Positions 42,285 through 50,126 of a DNA stretch of 64,000 nucleotides are shown here, one piece after another. The notes below the pieces were generated by a model. It was not told the origin of the DNA. It saw only the letters and a list, made by a program, of their open reading frames with translations, and searched no databases. The translations under genes and the position numbers were made by a program. The number at the start of each line of letters is the position of its first letter. Positions within the stretch are counted from its first letter, which is position 1. Source of the stretch: Microcoleus sp. bin48.metabat.b7b8b9.023 (GTDB taxonomy: Bacteria > Cyanobacteriota > Cyanobacteriia > Cyanobacteriales > Microcoleaceae); assembly GCF_013299185.1 (NCBI RefSeq), contig NZ_JAAFKG010000004.1, forward strand, positions 180,022 to 244,021. The letters are read 5' to 3'.

Positions 42285-42764
42285 ATGAAAGCAGAAATTA
42301 GAATTGTCTCTCTGGCAGTAGCTTGGATTTTAGGAGCGGGGGCTAATTTAGCCTTGGCTTTACCTGTTGCTAATCAGCAAGGAGATTATACGGGGCTGCT
42401 GGCGAGACAGCGGGGAAATAGGCAGGTGAATTGGGTGGTTGTTGACTCGGATTCTCAAGGGTTAAATTGTCGGATGGCCCAGAGGTTTCGATCGATCTCT
42501 GTAGATGGACTTGATGCACCAGATGAATTGTTTGAGAGGAATAAACACAATGTTTCGCAGTGGCCTGTGGTGACTACTTTTCGGCGCGGTGAACGGTTGC
42601 AAGCGGTGACGGGAAATAATGCCAATCAAATTATGATTGCTGACTCTAATGGTAAACCTTGGTTGCCTATTTCCACGGATAAGGGTAATTGTTTTGTGCG
42701 GGCTAACAGCCGTTTTGTTAAGCCTGTTCGGGAAAATCCTACTACTTTGAAACCTTTGGAATAA
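42285..42764 (+). CDS. secreted small protein, SH3-like
   Basis: A 159-residue protein with a signal peptide (V-A-W-I-L-G-A-G-A-N-L-A-L-A). The mature part ends in a short beta domain with V-V-T-T-F-R-R-G-E-R-L-Q-A-V, N-A-N-Q-I-M-I-A-D-S-N-G-K-P-W-L and C-F-V-R-A-N-S, reminiscent of bacterial SH3 folds. It is probably periplasmic; no function is assigned. It lies 66 bp before the cupin gene on the same strand. The upstream 42058-42284 holds CAGTTGA-type heptamers near 42110-42170. Confidence 0.65.
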   Translation: MKAEIRIVSLAVAWILGAGANLALALPVANQQGDYTGLLARQRGNRQVNWVVVDSDSQGLNCRMAQRFRSISVDGLDAPDELFERNKHNVSQWPVVTTFRRGERLQAVTGNNANQIMIADSNGKPWLPISTDKGNCFVRANSRFVKPVRENPTTLKPLE

Positions 42765-42830
42765 GGAACCGCGAAGGCGCGAAAAACGCGAAGGAAGAGA
42801 AAGAAGAGAAGAGAAGAGAAGGAGTCTTGT

Positions 42831-43292
42831 ATGATTGTTAATCCTAAAAATGTCCCAGAAAGTACAGGCTCAAATTATCCTCAGCAATTCAAATCTGCTG
42901 TTGCGGGAAGAGTTAAAAAACGCTTGGGTAATGCTGCGGGTTTGCAGAATTTTGGGGTAAATTTGGTGAGGTTGGCGCCGGGAAGTTGTTCTGCTCTGAG
43001 ACATTGGCACTCTCGTCAAGATGAGTTAGTCTATGTTCTGGAAGGGGAAGTTACTCTGATTACAAATGCTGGTGAGGAAGTGCTGCAACCTGGTATGGCG
43101 GCGGGTTTTCCGGCTGGCGATGCCGACGGGCATCATTTAGTCAACCGATCGAATGCTGATGTTGTTTATCTGGAAATTGGCGATCGCACTTCTGGCGATT
43201 TAGCTAATTACCCAGATGATGACTTAATCGCGAAAGCGGGCGATAATGGTTGGATTTTTACTCGCAAAAATGGCGAGATTTATGAGGGTTGA
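42831..43292 (+). CDS. cupin-domain protein
   Basis: A 153-residue cytosolic protein with one conserved cupin: R-H-W-H-S-R-Q-D-E-L-V-Y-V-L-E-G-E-V (metal His and Glu) and a second motif P-A-G-D-A-D-G-H-H-L-V-N-R. The length and C-terminal Y-P-D-D-D-L-I match a common family annotated only as cupin. A possible small-molecule binding or isomerase role is open. The methyltransferase gene begins 6 bp later, implying one operon. Confidence 0.85.
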   Translation: MIVNPKNVPESTGSNYPQQFKSAVAGRVKKRLGNAAGLQNFGVNLVRLAPGSCSALRHWHSRQDELVYVLEGEVTLITNAGEEVLQPGMAAGFPAGDADGHHLVNRSNADVVYLEIGDRTSGDLANYPDDDLIAKAGDNGWIFTRKNGEIYEG

Positions 43293-43298
43293 AAGTTT

Positions 43299-43934
43299 AT
43301 GAGTCAAGTTAATCTTTGGAGTTCGGCGGAACACGCTTTGTGGTATCTTGCTAAGGCTGATGGTATTCCTCACCGCACGGAAGGTGAAGCGGTTTTGTTG
43401 GAGGAAGTGCCGAAAGATGTCAAGCGCATTCTAGATTTGGGTACGGGTGATGGGCGTCTTTTGGACTTGCTGAAGTGCGATCGCCCGAATGTTGAATCTG
43501 TGGCGATCGACTTTTCGCCAACTATGCTTGAAAAAGCCCGCATTCGCTTTGCTGATGACAATACTGTCACGGTAATCGAGCACAATTTTGACGAACCTCT
43601 GCCGGATTTGGGCAAGTTTGATGCGATCGTTTCTAGTTTTGCCATCCATCACGTTGAGGACGATCGCAAACGTTCGCTTTACACCGAGATTTTTGAGCTT
43701 TTGGAACCCGGAGGCATTTTTTGCAATTTGGAACACGTAGCGTCCCCAACAGAGGCTTTGCATGAGAAGTTTCGAGAGGCACTGGGTATCAGCAAAGAGG
43801 GTGAAGATCCTTCTAATAAATTGCTGGATGTGGAAATGCAACTGCGCTGGTTTAGAGAAATTGGTTTTGACGATGTAGACTGTTATTGGAAATGGCGGGA
43901 ACTAGCTTTGTTAGCTGGGGTGAAACCCATTTAG
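43299..43934 (+). CDS. class I SAM-dependent methyltransferase
   Basis: A 211-residue protein with motif I I-L-D-L-G-T-G-D-G-R-L-L, an acidic post-I D-F-S-P-T-M-L-E-K-A and motif II F-D-A-I-V-S-S-F-A-I-H-H-V. The late L-E-P-G-G-I-F-C-N-L-E-H is also typical. Substrate unknown. It is 6 bp after the cupin gene, so the two probably act together. Confidence 0.9.
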   Translation: MSQVNLWSSAEHALWYLAKADGIPHRTEGEAVLLEEVPKDVKRILDLGTGDGRLLDLLKCDRPNVESVAIDFSPTMLEKARIRFADDNTVTVIEHNFDEPLPDLGKFDAIVSSFAIHHVEDDRKRSLYTEIFELLEPGGIFCNLEHVASPTEALHEKFREALGISKEGEDPSNKLLDVEMQLRWFREIGFDDVDCYWKWRELALLAGVKPI

Positions 43935-43965
43935 CTGCGGGTAAGGATACAGCACTGCTCAAAGC

Positions 43966-44150
43966 GTGTTAACTTAATGTCAAACGTAGTACCAGTCGGC
44001 TGTCTAACGATTAGATATTCGATCCTCCCTATCCCCCCTTAAAAAAGGGTGGGCGGTTTTATAGGATCTTAGAAATAGGTACGTAGTTGGGCTTTAGCCC
44101 TCTTTATAATATTAGGAAAGAGCCCTTAAGCGCAACTACGTACCTTCGCC
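43966..44150. repeat. composite repeat: CAAACG module, GATCCTCCC palindrome and MITE-related hairpin
   Basis: 43966-44035 is similar to 10612-10664 (TTAACTTAATGTCAAACG then TAACGATTAG). A GATCCTCCCTATCCCCCCTT half-palindrome follows. From 44056 comes GGGCGGTTTTATAGG and a GGTACGTAGTT...AACTACGTACC hairpin (44080-44147) like the interior of the 179-bp MITEs. It looks like a decayed, truncated relative of those elements. Only CAACTGT repeats follow before the AraC gene. Confidence 0.6.
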
Positions 44151-44215
44151 ATAAACATTTTTCTTTCTTCCTTTCATTACTCCAATCCTCTTCCTTCAAG
44201 CTAGAGCTTGCTCTC

Positions 44216-44250
44216 AAACTGTCAACTGTCAACTGTCAACTGTCAACTGT
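44216..44250. repeat. CAACTGT heptamers at the 5' end of the AraC gene
   Basis: Five heptamers that end a few bases before the chosen GTG start (44259). If translation began at the TTG at 44208, the repeats would encode the protein's first residues. Confidence 0.8.
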
Positions 44251-44258
44251 TGAAAGCC

Positions 44259-45113
44259 GTGTCTGATAATGAACCTGCACCGCATTTGCACCTCCTTTCT
44301 AGCTTTGAATTGGGATGGAATGGTTTGAATCTGATTTATGAGCTAGAACCTGCTGACGAAATGCCGGAAACTGATTTAGAACACCACTTTATTCTCATCG
44401 CTGAAAATGATTTTCGGGCGAGTTTTATGTTGAATGGAAGTTTGCAAGAGGTAGATTATGCCAGCGGCGATATTGCGATTATTCCTGCTACTCAAGCTAT
44501 TCCGAGAACATTTGTCGATCGCGAAGTTCCATTAATTGAGCTGTTTCTCGCGCCTGAAATGCTGGCGCGCGCTGCTTTTGACTCTGTGGATGCCGATCGC
44601 CTTGAGTTAGTGCCGCAATTGCACCTGCGCGATCCGTTAATTCAGCATATGGGGCTGGCTTTGAAGCAAGAATTAGCAGCCGGAGGTGCAGACAGTCGCC
44701 TGTATGCAGAGTCTATGGGGACAGCGCTTGCTGTGCATTTGCTGAGGCGCTACTGTTCCTTTCAAAAGGAGATTAAAAACTATACGGGCGGATTGTGCAA
44801 GTATCAACTAAGGCAAGTATGCAATTATATTGACGAACATTTAGACGATAATTTGAGTTTGGAAAAACTGAGCAATCTCGTGCAGATTAGTCCGCATTAT
44901 TTTGCAAGTTTGTTCAAGCAATCTACAAAAATTACACCGCATCAATATGTGGTGAAATGCCGCATAGAGAGAGCGAAGCAGTTGCTGCGGCTGCGGGAGT
45001 TGACACTTGTAGAAATCTGCCACCAAGTCGGATTTCAAAGTCAAAGTCATTTTACCAGAGTGTTTCGCCAACAGGTTAAAACTACTCCAAAGGCTTATAG
45101 AGATGCGCTTTGA
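44259..45113 (+). CDS. AraC-family transcriptional regulator
   Basis: Started at GTG 44259 because the residues before it are encoded by heptamer repeats; TTG starts at 44250 or 44208 are possible. 284 residues with an N-terminal sensory half and a C-terminal pair of helix-turn-helices: L-S-L-E-K-L-S-N-L-V-Q-I-S-P-H-Y-F-A-S-L-F-K and L-V-E-I-C-H-Q-V-G-F-Q-S-Q-S-H-F-T-R-V-F-R, ending T-P-K-A-Y-R, the normal AraC signature. Its position after the cupin-methyltransferase pair suggests local control of a nearby gene. Confidence 0.85.
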   Translation: MSDNEPAPHLHLLSSFELGWNGLNLIYELEPADEMPETDLEHHFILIAENDFRASFMLNGSLQEVDYASGDIAIIPATQAIPRTFVDREVPLIELFLAPEMLARAAFDSVDADRLELVPQLHLRDPLIQHMGLALKQELAAGGADSRLYAESMGTALAVHLLRRYCSFQKEIKNYTGGLCKYQLRQVCNYIDEHLDDNLSLEKLSNLVQISPHYFASLFKQSTKITPHQYVVKCRIERAKQLLRLRELTLVEICHQVGFQSQSHFTRVFRQQVKTTPKAYRDAL

Positions 45114-45226
45114 AGGTTGGGAAGATTAGGACATTTTTGGGAAGATTGGGCAAGACAGCGGCCACGGGCGATCGCTAAATTTAGTATGCACTGAAATTTT
45201 GTCCTGTTAATTGCCGGCAATCATAA

Positions 45227-45286
45227 GGTTCGTAGTGAGGACTTTAGTCCTTTCTTGGATGCGGACTAAAGTCCTCACTACGAACC
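45227..45286. repeat. GTAGTGAGGACTTTAGTCC hairpin
   Basis: A single copy of the dispersed palindrome: AAGGTTCGTAGTGAGGACTT... and ...AAGTCCTCACTACGAACC, loop TTTCTTGGATGC. It lies between the AraC and ferric-reductase-like genes. Confidence 0.85.
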
Positions 45287-45347
45287 TATTTTTTCATGGT
45301 GTTCGATTGGACAGGATCTGAGAATTTATTGTAAGGATTCACCACGG

Positions 45348-45944
45348 ATGAAAGATCGTAAATTTGCTGTTGAAAGATGGAGTATTGTTGGTTTGTCTGC
45401 GCTGACAATTGGGATTATGCTTGCTGTGATTTGGCTGATTTACGGTGTTGATGAGACAGCGATGCGGTTGGCGATTCGAGCAACTGCTCGTACTTCGTGT
45501 ATCTTATTTCTATGTGCTTTTGTGGCTTCGTCACTTCGCAGGCTGTGGCCAAATATATTTACACAGTGGCTGTTAAAAAATCGCCGCTATTTCGGCTTGT
45601 CGATGGCTGTGTCGCATACGTATCACGCGATCGCCTGGAGTGGTTTGTGGTGGGCAACGAATGGCGCGTCGCCCGGGTTTGACCCTCTGGGGATCTTGGG
45701 CTATGTGTTCCTGTTTGCAATGACTGTAACATCTTTTGAGCGATCGGCAAAATGGATCGGTCAACGGGCCTGGAAGATTCTGCACAATGCTGGAATGCAC
45801 TATTTCTGGCTGGCTTTTACCTTTGAATTTGGGATCAAGATTTTCAAATCGGCGATCGTATATTTACCTTTGACAGGGTTGCTAGTTGCAGCAATGATGC
45901 TCCGCTTAGTTTCTCCGAGAATACAGAGAAAATTAGTTGGTTAG
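45348..45944 (+). CDS. ferric-reductase-like transmembrane (FRD/YedZ-type) protein
   Basis: A 198-residue protein with about five membrane spans. Paired histidines on two helices (M-A-V-S-H-T-Y-H-A-I-A-W, and L-H-N-A-G-M-H-Y-F-W) are placed as haem ligands in the ferric_reduct/MsrQ superfamily. It lacks a flavin domain, so it would need another reductase partner. No msrP-like gene is visible. The role may be electron transfer across the membrane. Confidence 0.75.
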   Translation: MKDRKFAVERWSIVGLSALTIGIMLAVIWLIYGVDETAMRLAIRATARTSCILFLCAFVASSLRRLWPNIFTQWLLKNRRYFGLSMAVSHTYHAIAWSGLWWATNGASPGFDPLGILGYVFLFAMTVTSFERSAKWIGQRAWKILHNAGMHYFWLAFTFEFGIKIFKSAIVYLPLTGLLVAAMMLRLVSPRIQRKLVG

Positions 45945-45960
45945 GACTTGACTAATAAAA

Positions 45961-46087
45961 CTGGTTCGTAGTGAGGACTTTAGTCCTGATTTCTGAGGAC
46001 TGAAGTCCTCACTACGAACCTATTGCTGGTTTGTAGTGAGGACTTTAGTCCTGATTCCTGAGGACTGAAGTCCTCACTACGAACCTA
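45961..46087. repeat. two tandem GTAGTGAGGACTTTAGTCC hairpins
   Basis: Two units of about 58 bp with right arms GGACTGAAGTCCTCACTACG, separated by AACCTATTGCTGG, between the ferric-reductase-like and antiporter genes. Confidence 0.9.
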
Positions 46088-46118
46088 TTTTATCTGCTTT
46101 GTGTGTTAGTCCTGTGAA

Positions 46119-47357
46119 TTAAATTAAGTCGGGGACTTTAGGTTTAATTCGGCGCTCGTACCAGTTCATTAACGGGGTGGCGCTAATGCCGTGCACAATC
46201 ACAGAAATTACGATCGTAGTAAAAGTAATCCAGGCAATTTTCTCGCCGATTTCGCCTTTCAAGCCGTGACCGAAAGCATAGGTAAGATAATAGATTGAAC
46301 CGACGCCGCGAATGCCGAACCAACCGCAGAGCCAGCGGCTGGCGGGATGCAAGCGACTCCCGATCGTACTGATCCAAGCTCCCACAGGCCGAATCAAAAA
46401 GATTAACAATCCAGCTATTAAAAGGGCGTAGCTTCCATGTGCAACGAGAGCTTCTAGGCGCAACATGGAACCCAATATTAAAATTGTTCCTACTTCCATT
46501 AACTTTTCAATGCGCTCGGTAAAGTGCAGTTGGGAAAGCGGTTTTTCTGGGTCGCGGTAACTGCGCTGCACTACAATTCCTGCTACAAAAACTGCGAGGA
46601 ATCCGTAGCCGTTGACTACTTCTGTCAGGGAATATGTGAGCAGAATTGTGCTGAGGGCGATGAAATCTTCCATTAGTTCATCGGCGGGCCTGTAGCGTTG
46701 CAATCGGCGATCGATCCAAGTGACGGCTTTGGCTACTAAAATGCCCATCACGATACCTGAGGCGCCCGCCCAGAGTAAGTCAACTGCTACCCACTGCGAA
46801 AACCAGTTCGGCCAGTTGTTATCTTTTAGCGCATAAATACCGAAATAAACAAAGGGAAAAGCTAAAGCATCGTTCAAACCGCCTTCCGATGTTAAGCCAA
46901 AACGCAATTCATCGCGATCGTCTATATCCGCTAACTGAACTTCTGAGGCTAAAACTGGATCTGTCGGTGCGAGAATTGCTCCCAATAAAATCGCGGGCCC
47001 CCAATCTAATTTGATAAACCAATGAGCGATCGCAGCAACAGCTAAAATCGAAATTGGCATTAAAAAACCGAGCAGCCGCGCTGTGGAATTCCAAGCCCAA
47101 GGTTGCAGCGGGCGATTCATTTTTAAGCCGCAACTAAACAGAGAAACAATAACTACAAATTCTGTGAGTCTTTCTAAAAATTGAGCTTCGGGGCGCAATT
47201 CAACCAGCTTGAGGCCGTAGGGCCCCAATCCGATACCGACAATTAGATAAATTAAGGCATAAGATACCGGCAATCGCGAAATCCATCCGGAGCCCAAGGT
47301 GACGGTTAGCAGGAGGATGCCAATTACTAGCAAGTTGAGAATGTAATGATCTACCAT
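46119..47357 (-). CDS. Na+/H+ antiporter, CPA1/NhaP-type
   Basis: Start at ATG 47357 (M-V-D-H-Y-I-L-N-L-L); a TTG at 47387 would add ten residues. 412 residues with about twelve spans. Signatures: I-L-A-P-T-D-P-V-L-A-S-E-V, E-G-G-L-N-D-A-L-A-F-P-F-V (the N-D pair of cation/proton antiporters), E-V-V-N-G-Y-G-F-L-A-V-F-V-A-G and W-F-G-I-R-G-V-G-S-I-Y. It exchanges Na+ or K+ for protons for pH and salt homeostasis. It lies beside the kdp operon but is separated by heptamer repeats. Confidence 0.9.
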   Translation of the reverse strand: MVDHYILNLLVIGILLLTVTLGSGWISRLPVSYALIYLIVGIGLGPYGLKLVELRPEAQFLERLTEFVVIVSLFSCGLKMNRPLQPWAWNSTARLLGFLMPISILAVAAIAHWFIKLDWGPAILLGAILAPTDPVLASEVQLADIDDRDELRFGLTSEGGLNDALAFPFVYFGIYALKDNNWPNWFSQWVAVDLLWAGASGIVMGILVAKAVTWIDRRLQRYRPADELMEDFIALSTILLTYSLTEVVNGYGFLAVFVAGIVVQRSYRDPEKPLSQLHFTERIEKLMEVGTILILGSMLRLEALVAHGSYALLIAGLLIFLIRPVGAWISTIGSRLHPASRWLCGWFGIRGVGSIYYLTYAFGHGLKGEIGEKIAWITFTTIVISVIVHGISATPLMNWYERRIKPKVPDLI

Positions 47358-47561
47358 AGCGATCGCACTTTTAATCAGGCGTGACAAGTGCGATCTTGAC
47401 AGATTAAAGCTTCTGGCACATCGGCCGAAAGCTAGAGCCTGCTATCCTCCGAAAGTTGCAGTTGTTAAGTAGAAGAAGGAAGAAGAAAGAAGATATACAC
47501 AGCAAGCTGGAGAGCGATCCGTATTTTACGTTTACGTTTAATTAGGTGGACTTACTTATAC

Positions 47562-47600
47562 AACTGTCAACTATCAACTGTCAACTGTCAACTGTCAACT
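47562..47600. repeat. CAACTGT heptamers
   Basis: About five CAACTGT/CAACTAT units ending three bases before the 3' end of the kdpD-like gene. The rest of 47388-47561 contains AGAAGGAAGAAG purine repeats. Confidence 0.8.
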
Positions 47601-47602
47601 GA

Positions 47603-48754
47603 CTAATTAGGAACCCCATTTTTTTCGGTAGCGATGATGTGCAAATCTACGTGTTTGAGCGATCGTACTAACTGTTGAGTCAAGGAACCCCGAAACAGCA
47701 ATTTCCATCGTGATTGCTGGCTTTCGCCGATCACAATTTGAGTGATCCGATAGTGTTTAGCTACCTCAGAAATTGCTTGTGCAATATTCTGACTTTGCAC
47801 CCGCAAAAATTGGCCGTTAAATTCTTGGCAAAGCTTCTGGCAAGTTTCAACGTGCAAGCTTTCGGATTTTGTTAAAAATCGATCTGGATCGTCTACAAAC
47901 AAAGCATAAAATGGGGCATTCATGTAATTGGCAAGCCTCGCACCCCGCCGCAGCAGTTGCAAGGAATTGGGATAAGTGGAGATGCAGACTAAAACTCGTT
48001 CGTGAATGTTGCAAACTTGACCTTTTAAAGTTTCTGCGTCATCTTCAACGTTGTCTGCTACTTCTCGCAGTGCAAGTTCTCGCAAAGCAATTAAATGACG
48101 GCGTTGGAAAAAGTTTTCTAATGATTGTTGAATTTTTTCGGGTGCATAAATTTTGCCTTCTAGCAACCTTTCTTCTAAGGTTTCTGGAGTAACATCGACC
48201 ACGACTATTTCGTCAGCTTTTTCGAGAATGCGATCGGGCACTCGCTCTCGCACTACAACTCCGGTAATTCGAGCGACTAAATCGTTGAGACTTTCTATGT
48301 GCTGAATGTTGACGGTGGAGAAAACATCAATTCCAGCATTGAGAATTTCTTCGACATCTTGATATCGCTTTTCTCGCAGAGAACCGGGAATATTTGTATG
48401 AGCCAGTTCGTCTACCAATGCTAGTTGAGGGCGGCGTGCTATCACTGCCTCGGTATCCATTTCGGTCAGCATTTTTTCGCCGCGCAACATTTGTTTTCGC
48501 GGGATTATTTCCAGTCCCTCGCCTTTGGCTGCGGTTTCTTTCCGCCCGTGGGTTTCTAACAGTCCAACGGCGACATCAATACCTTCAGATTTGAGTCTGT
48601 GCCCTTCTTCCAGCATTCGGAAAGTTTTGCCGACACCGGGGGCCATTCCGATAAAGATTTTGTGCTTTCCCCGGCGGTGAGGGCGATCGTAAGCGCGATT
48701 CGGTTGGGCGTAAATAGGGTCGGAATGGTTGCTGAGTTCGCTAGAGTGAATCAT
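47603..48754 (-). CDS. kdpD: short KdpD (N-terminal KdpD domain plus Usp domain, no kinase)
   Basis: A 383-residue protein equal to the N-terminal part of E. coli KdpD (894 residues). The KdpD domain has Walker A G-M-A-P-G-V-G-K-T (residues 36-44), L-L-E-T-H-G-R-K-E-T, A-L-V-D-E-L-A-H-T-N and D-V-F-S-T-V-N-I-Q-H-I-E-S-L. A universal-stress-protein-like domain follows from about 250 (V-L-V-C-I-S-T-Y-P-N-S). The membrane, HisKA and ATPase domains are missing. Cyanobacterial kdp operons are known to carry such short KdpDs, so this is not a truncation. It is the last gene of the kdp operon. Confidence 0.92.
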   Translation of the reverse strand: MIHSSELSNHSDPIYAQPNRAYDRPHRRGKHKIFIGMAPGVGKTFRMLEEGHRLKSEGIDVAVGLLETHGRKETAAKGEGLEIIPRKQMLRGEKMLTEMDTEAVIARRPQLALVDELAHTNIPGSLREKRYQDVEEILNAGIDVFSTVNIQHIESLNDLVARITGVVVRERVPDRILEKADEIVVVDVTPETLEERLLEGKIYAPEKIQQSLENFFQRRHLIALRELALREVADNVEDDAETLKGQVCNIHERVLVCISTYPNSLQLLRRGARLANYMNAPFYALFVDDPDRFLTKSESLHVETCQKLCQEFNGQFLRVQSQNIAQAISEVAKHYRITQIVIGESQQSRWKLLFRGSLTQQLVRSLKHVDLHIIATEKNGVPN

Positions 48755-48769
48755 AGCAGTTGGCAGTTG

Positions 48770-48848
48770 ACAGCGTTAATCAGTTGACAGTTGACAGTTG
48801 ACAGTTGACAGCGTTAATCAGTTGACAGTTGACAGTTGACAGTTGACC
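48770..48848. repeat. CAGTTGA heptamers between kdpC and kdpD
   Basis: Two blocks of ACAGTTG heptamers, separated by GCGTTAATCAGTTGAC, inside the kdp operon between kdpC and the short kdpD. Their presence within a transcription unit is notable. Confidence 0.85.
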
Positions 48849-48912
48849 AATAACCAATAACCAATGACTAATAACAACTGAATACTGACTACTGACTACT
48901 GACCACTGAGTA

Positions 48913-49539
48913 TTATAAACGGTCGAGAGCCAAATTTAGTTTGAGGACGTTAACTCCCGGTTCGCCAAAAATGCCGAGAAATCTGCTGTCTGTATTTTTG
49001 GCTACCAACATTTCTACTTGATTGAGATTGAGCGATCGCACTTTTGCTACCCGTTCAATTTGCGCCCTAGCTGATTCTACGCTAATGTGCGGGTCAAGGC
49101 TAGAACCGGAAGTATAGACTAAATCTGCTGTCGGTTTGATACCAGATAAATTTAGGCGAGCCAACTCAACTTCCACGCCCTGAAAACCATCTTTTTCATT
49201 ACCTCGCTTCAGCAGATCGGAGTTGCTGGGAGCCAGGTTGCTCGCTCCGGAAACGCCCGTTCTCTGACTTAAGTTTTCTGCCTTTGTGGGGTCGTAATCT
49301 ATTGGCACAAAGCTGCTGTAATTTGTGGTGCTGGGGCGACCCCAAAAATATTTATCCGAGCCGAAAGACTGACCGATTAATGAGGAACCGACTACCACTC
49401 CTTGGTTGGTAATTAAACTGCCGTTTGCCTGGGAGTTGAAAGCAAGTTGACCGATTGCTAGCAGTATTAATGGATAAATAATCGCTGTGATTCCCCACAA
49501 AACTAAAGTAACACGAATAGCTCTGATTAATTCTCTCAT
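48913..49539 (-). CDS. kdpC: potassium-transporting ATPase KdpC subunit
   Basis: Starts at 49539 (M-R-E-L-I-R-A-I-R); upstream in-frame residues are Phe/Ser/Leu-rich repeat and are excluded. 208 residues: one N-terminal span (L-V-L-W-G-I-T-A-I-I-Y-P-L-I), G-S-x-L-I-G-Q, F-W-G-R-P-S-T-T-N-Y, S-G-A-S-N-L-A-P-S-N and S-S-L-D-P-H-I-S, all classic KdpC motifs. KdpC is the small subunit that stabilises the KdpFABC complex. The 374 bp to kdpD are repeat-filled. Confidence 0.96.
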   Translation of the reverse strand: MRELIRAIRVTLVLWGITAIIYPLILLAIGQLAFNSQANGSLITNQGVVVGSSLIGQSFGSDKYFWGRPSTTNYSSFVPIDYDPTKAENLSQRTGVSGASNLAPSNSDLLKRGNEKDGFQGVEVELARLNLSGIKPTADLVYTSGSSLDPHISVESARAQIERVAKVRSLNLNQVEMLVAKNTDSRFLGIFGEPGVNVLKLNLALDRL

Positions 49540-49617
49540 AAATGACCTCAATGAATGAAGGAAGAAGGAAGAAGGAAGAGGGAAGAGGGAAGAGGGAAGA
49601 GGGAAGCGCACGAGATG

Positions 49618-49682
49618 GAGAAACCGGGTTTTTGCGAAAATATTTGGTTTAGCCACTAGATTCGGTAAAAAACCCGGTTTCT
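49618..49682. repeat. GAAACCGGGTTTTT hairpin repeat, copy 2
   Basis: GAGAAACCGGGTTTTT at 49618-49633 pairs with AAAAAACCCGGTTTCT ending at 49682. The stem and part of the loop match 14738-14802. It lies inside the kdp operon between kdpC and the kdpF/G-like gene, next to GGAAGAGGGAAGA short repeats. Confidence 0.8.
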
Positions 49683-49706
49683 AAGACTGACAATGCAAAT
49701 ATTTGC

Positions 49707-49976
49707 CTAAAATCTTTCTGGCTGAAAAATCACGACAAACAAATAAACTGCTAGCCCGATAATTACTAAACCCAAAAGACTTAAACCCCAGGCAGCTTTT
49801 TTAGTCAAACCTTCATCCGCAGCCGCATAAACAGCCGGGGCAATTATTAAGTTAAAGCACATTACTAGAAATAACTGCACCGGGATTGGGTGGCGCTGCC
49901 ACAGCATTTGTCCTAACTCAACGGTTTCTTGAAAATCCCTCGGCAAAACATCGTTCAGCAAATCGTTTCGTTTCAT
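49707..49976 (-). CDS. KdpF/KdpG-like small subunit
   Basis: An 89-residue protein. The N-terminal part is hydrophilic, followed by one hydrophobic segment (V-Q-L-F-L-V-M-C-F-N-L-I-I) and a C-terminal span with the KdpF-type end G-L-V-I-I-G-L-A-V-Y-L-F-V-V-I-F-Q-P-E-R-F. In filamentous cyanobacteria the gene in this place, between kdpB and kdpC, has been called kdpG. It probably stabilises the pump in the membrane. KdpF proper is about 29 residues, so the extension is characteristic of the cyanobacterial form. Confidence 0.8.
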   Translation of the reverse strand: MKRNDLLNDVLPRDFQETVELGQMLWQRHPIPVQLFLVMCFNLIIAPAVYAAADEGLTKKAAWGLSLLGLVIIGLAVYLFVVIFQPERF

Positions 49977-50126
49977 AAATTCTCCTTGCTTGGTAACTAA
50001 ATATCTCTCTTTCTATTAGATTTTTTGTGGGAAAAACGAGGCATAGCCTCTGAATCTGCATTCCCCGCCAGAGCCTGGTAACGCATTTTCTTCCTTCTTC
50101 CTTCTTCCTTCTTCCTTCTTCCTTCT

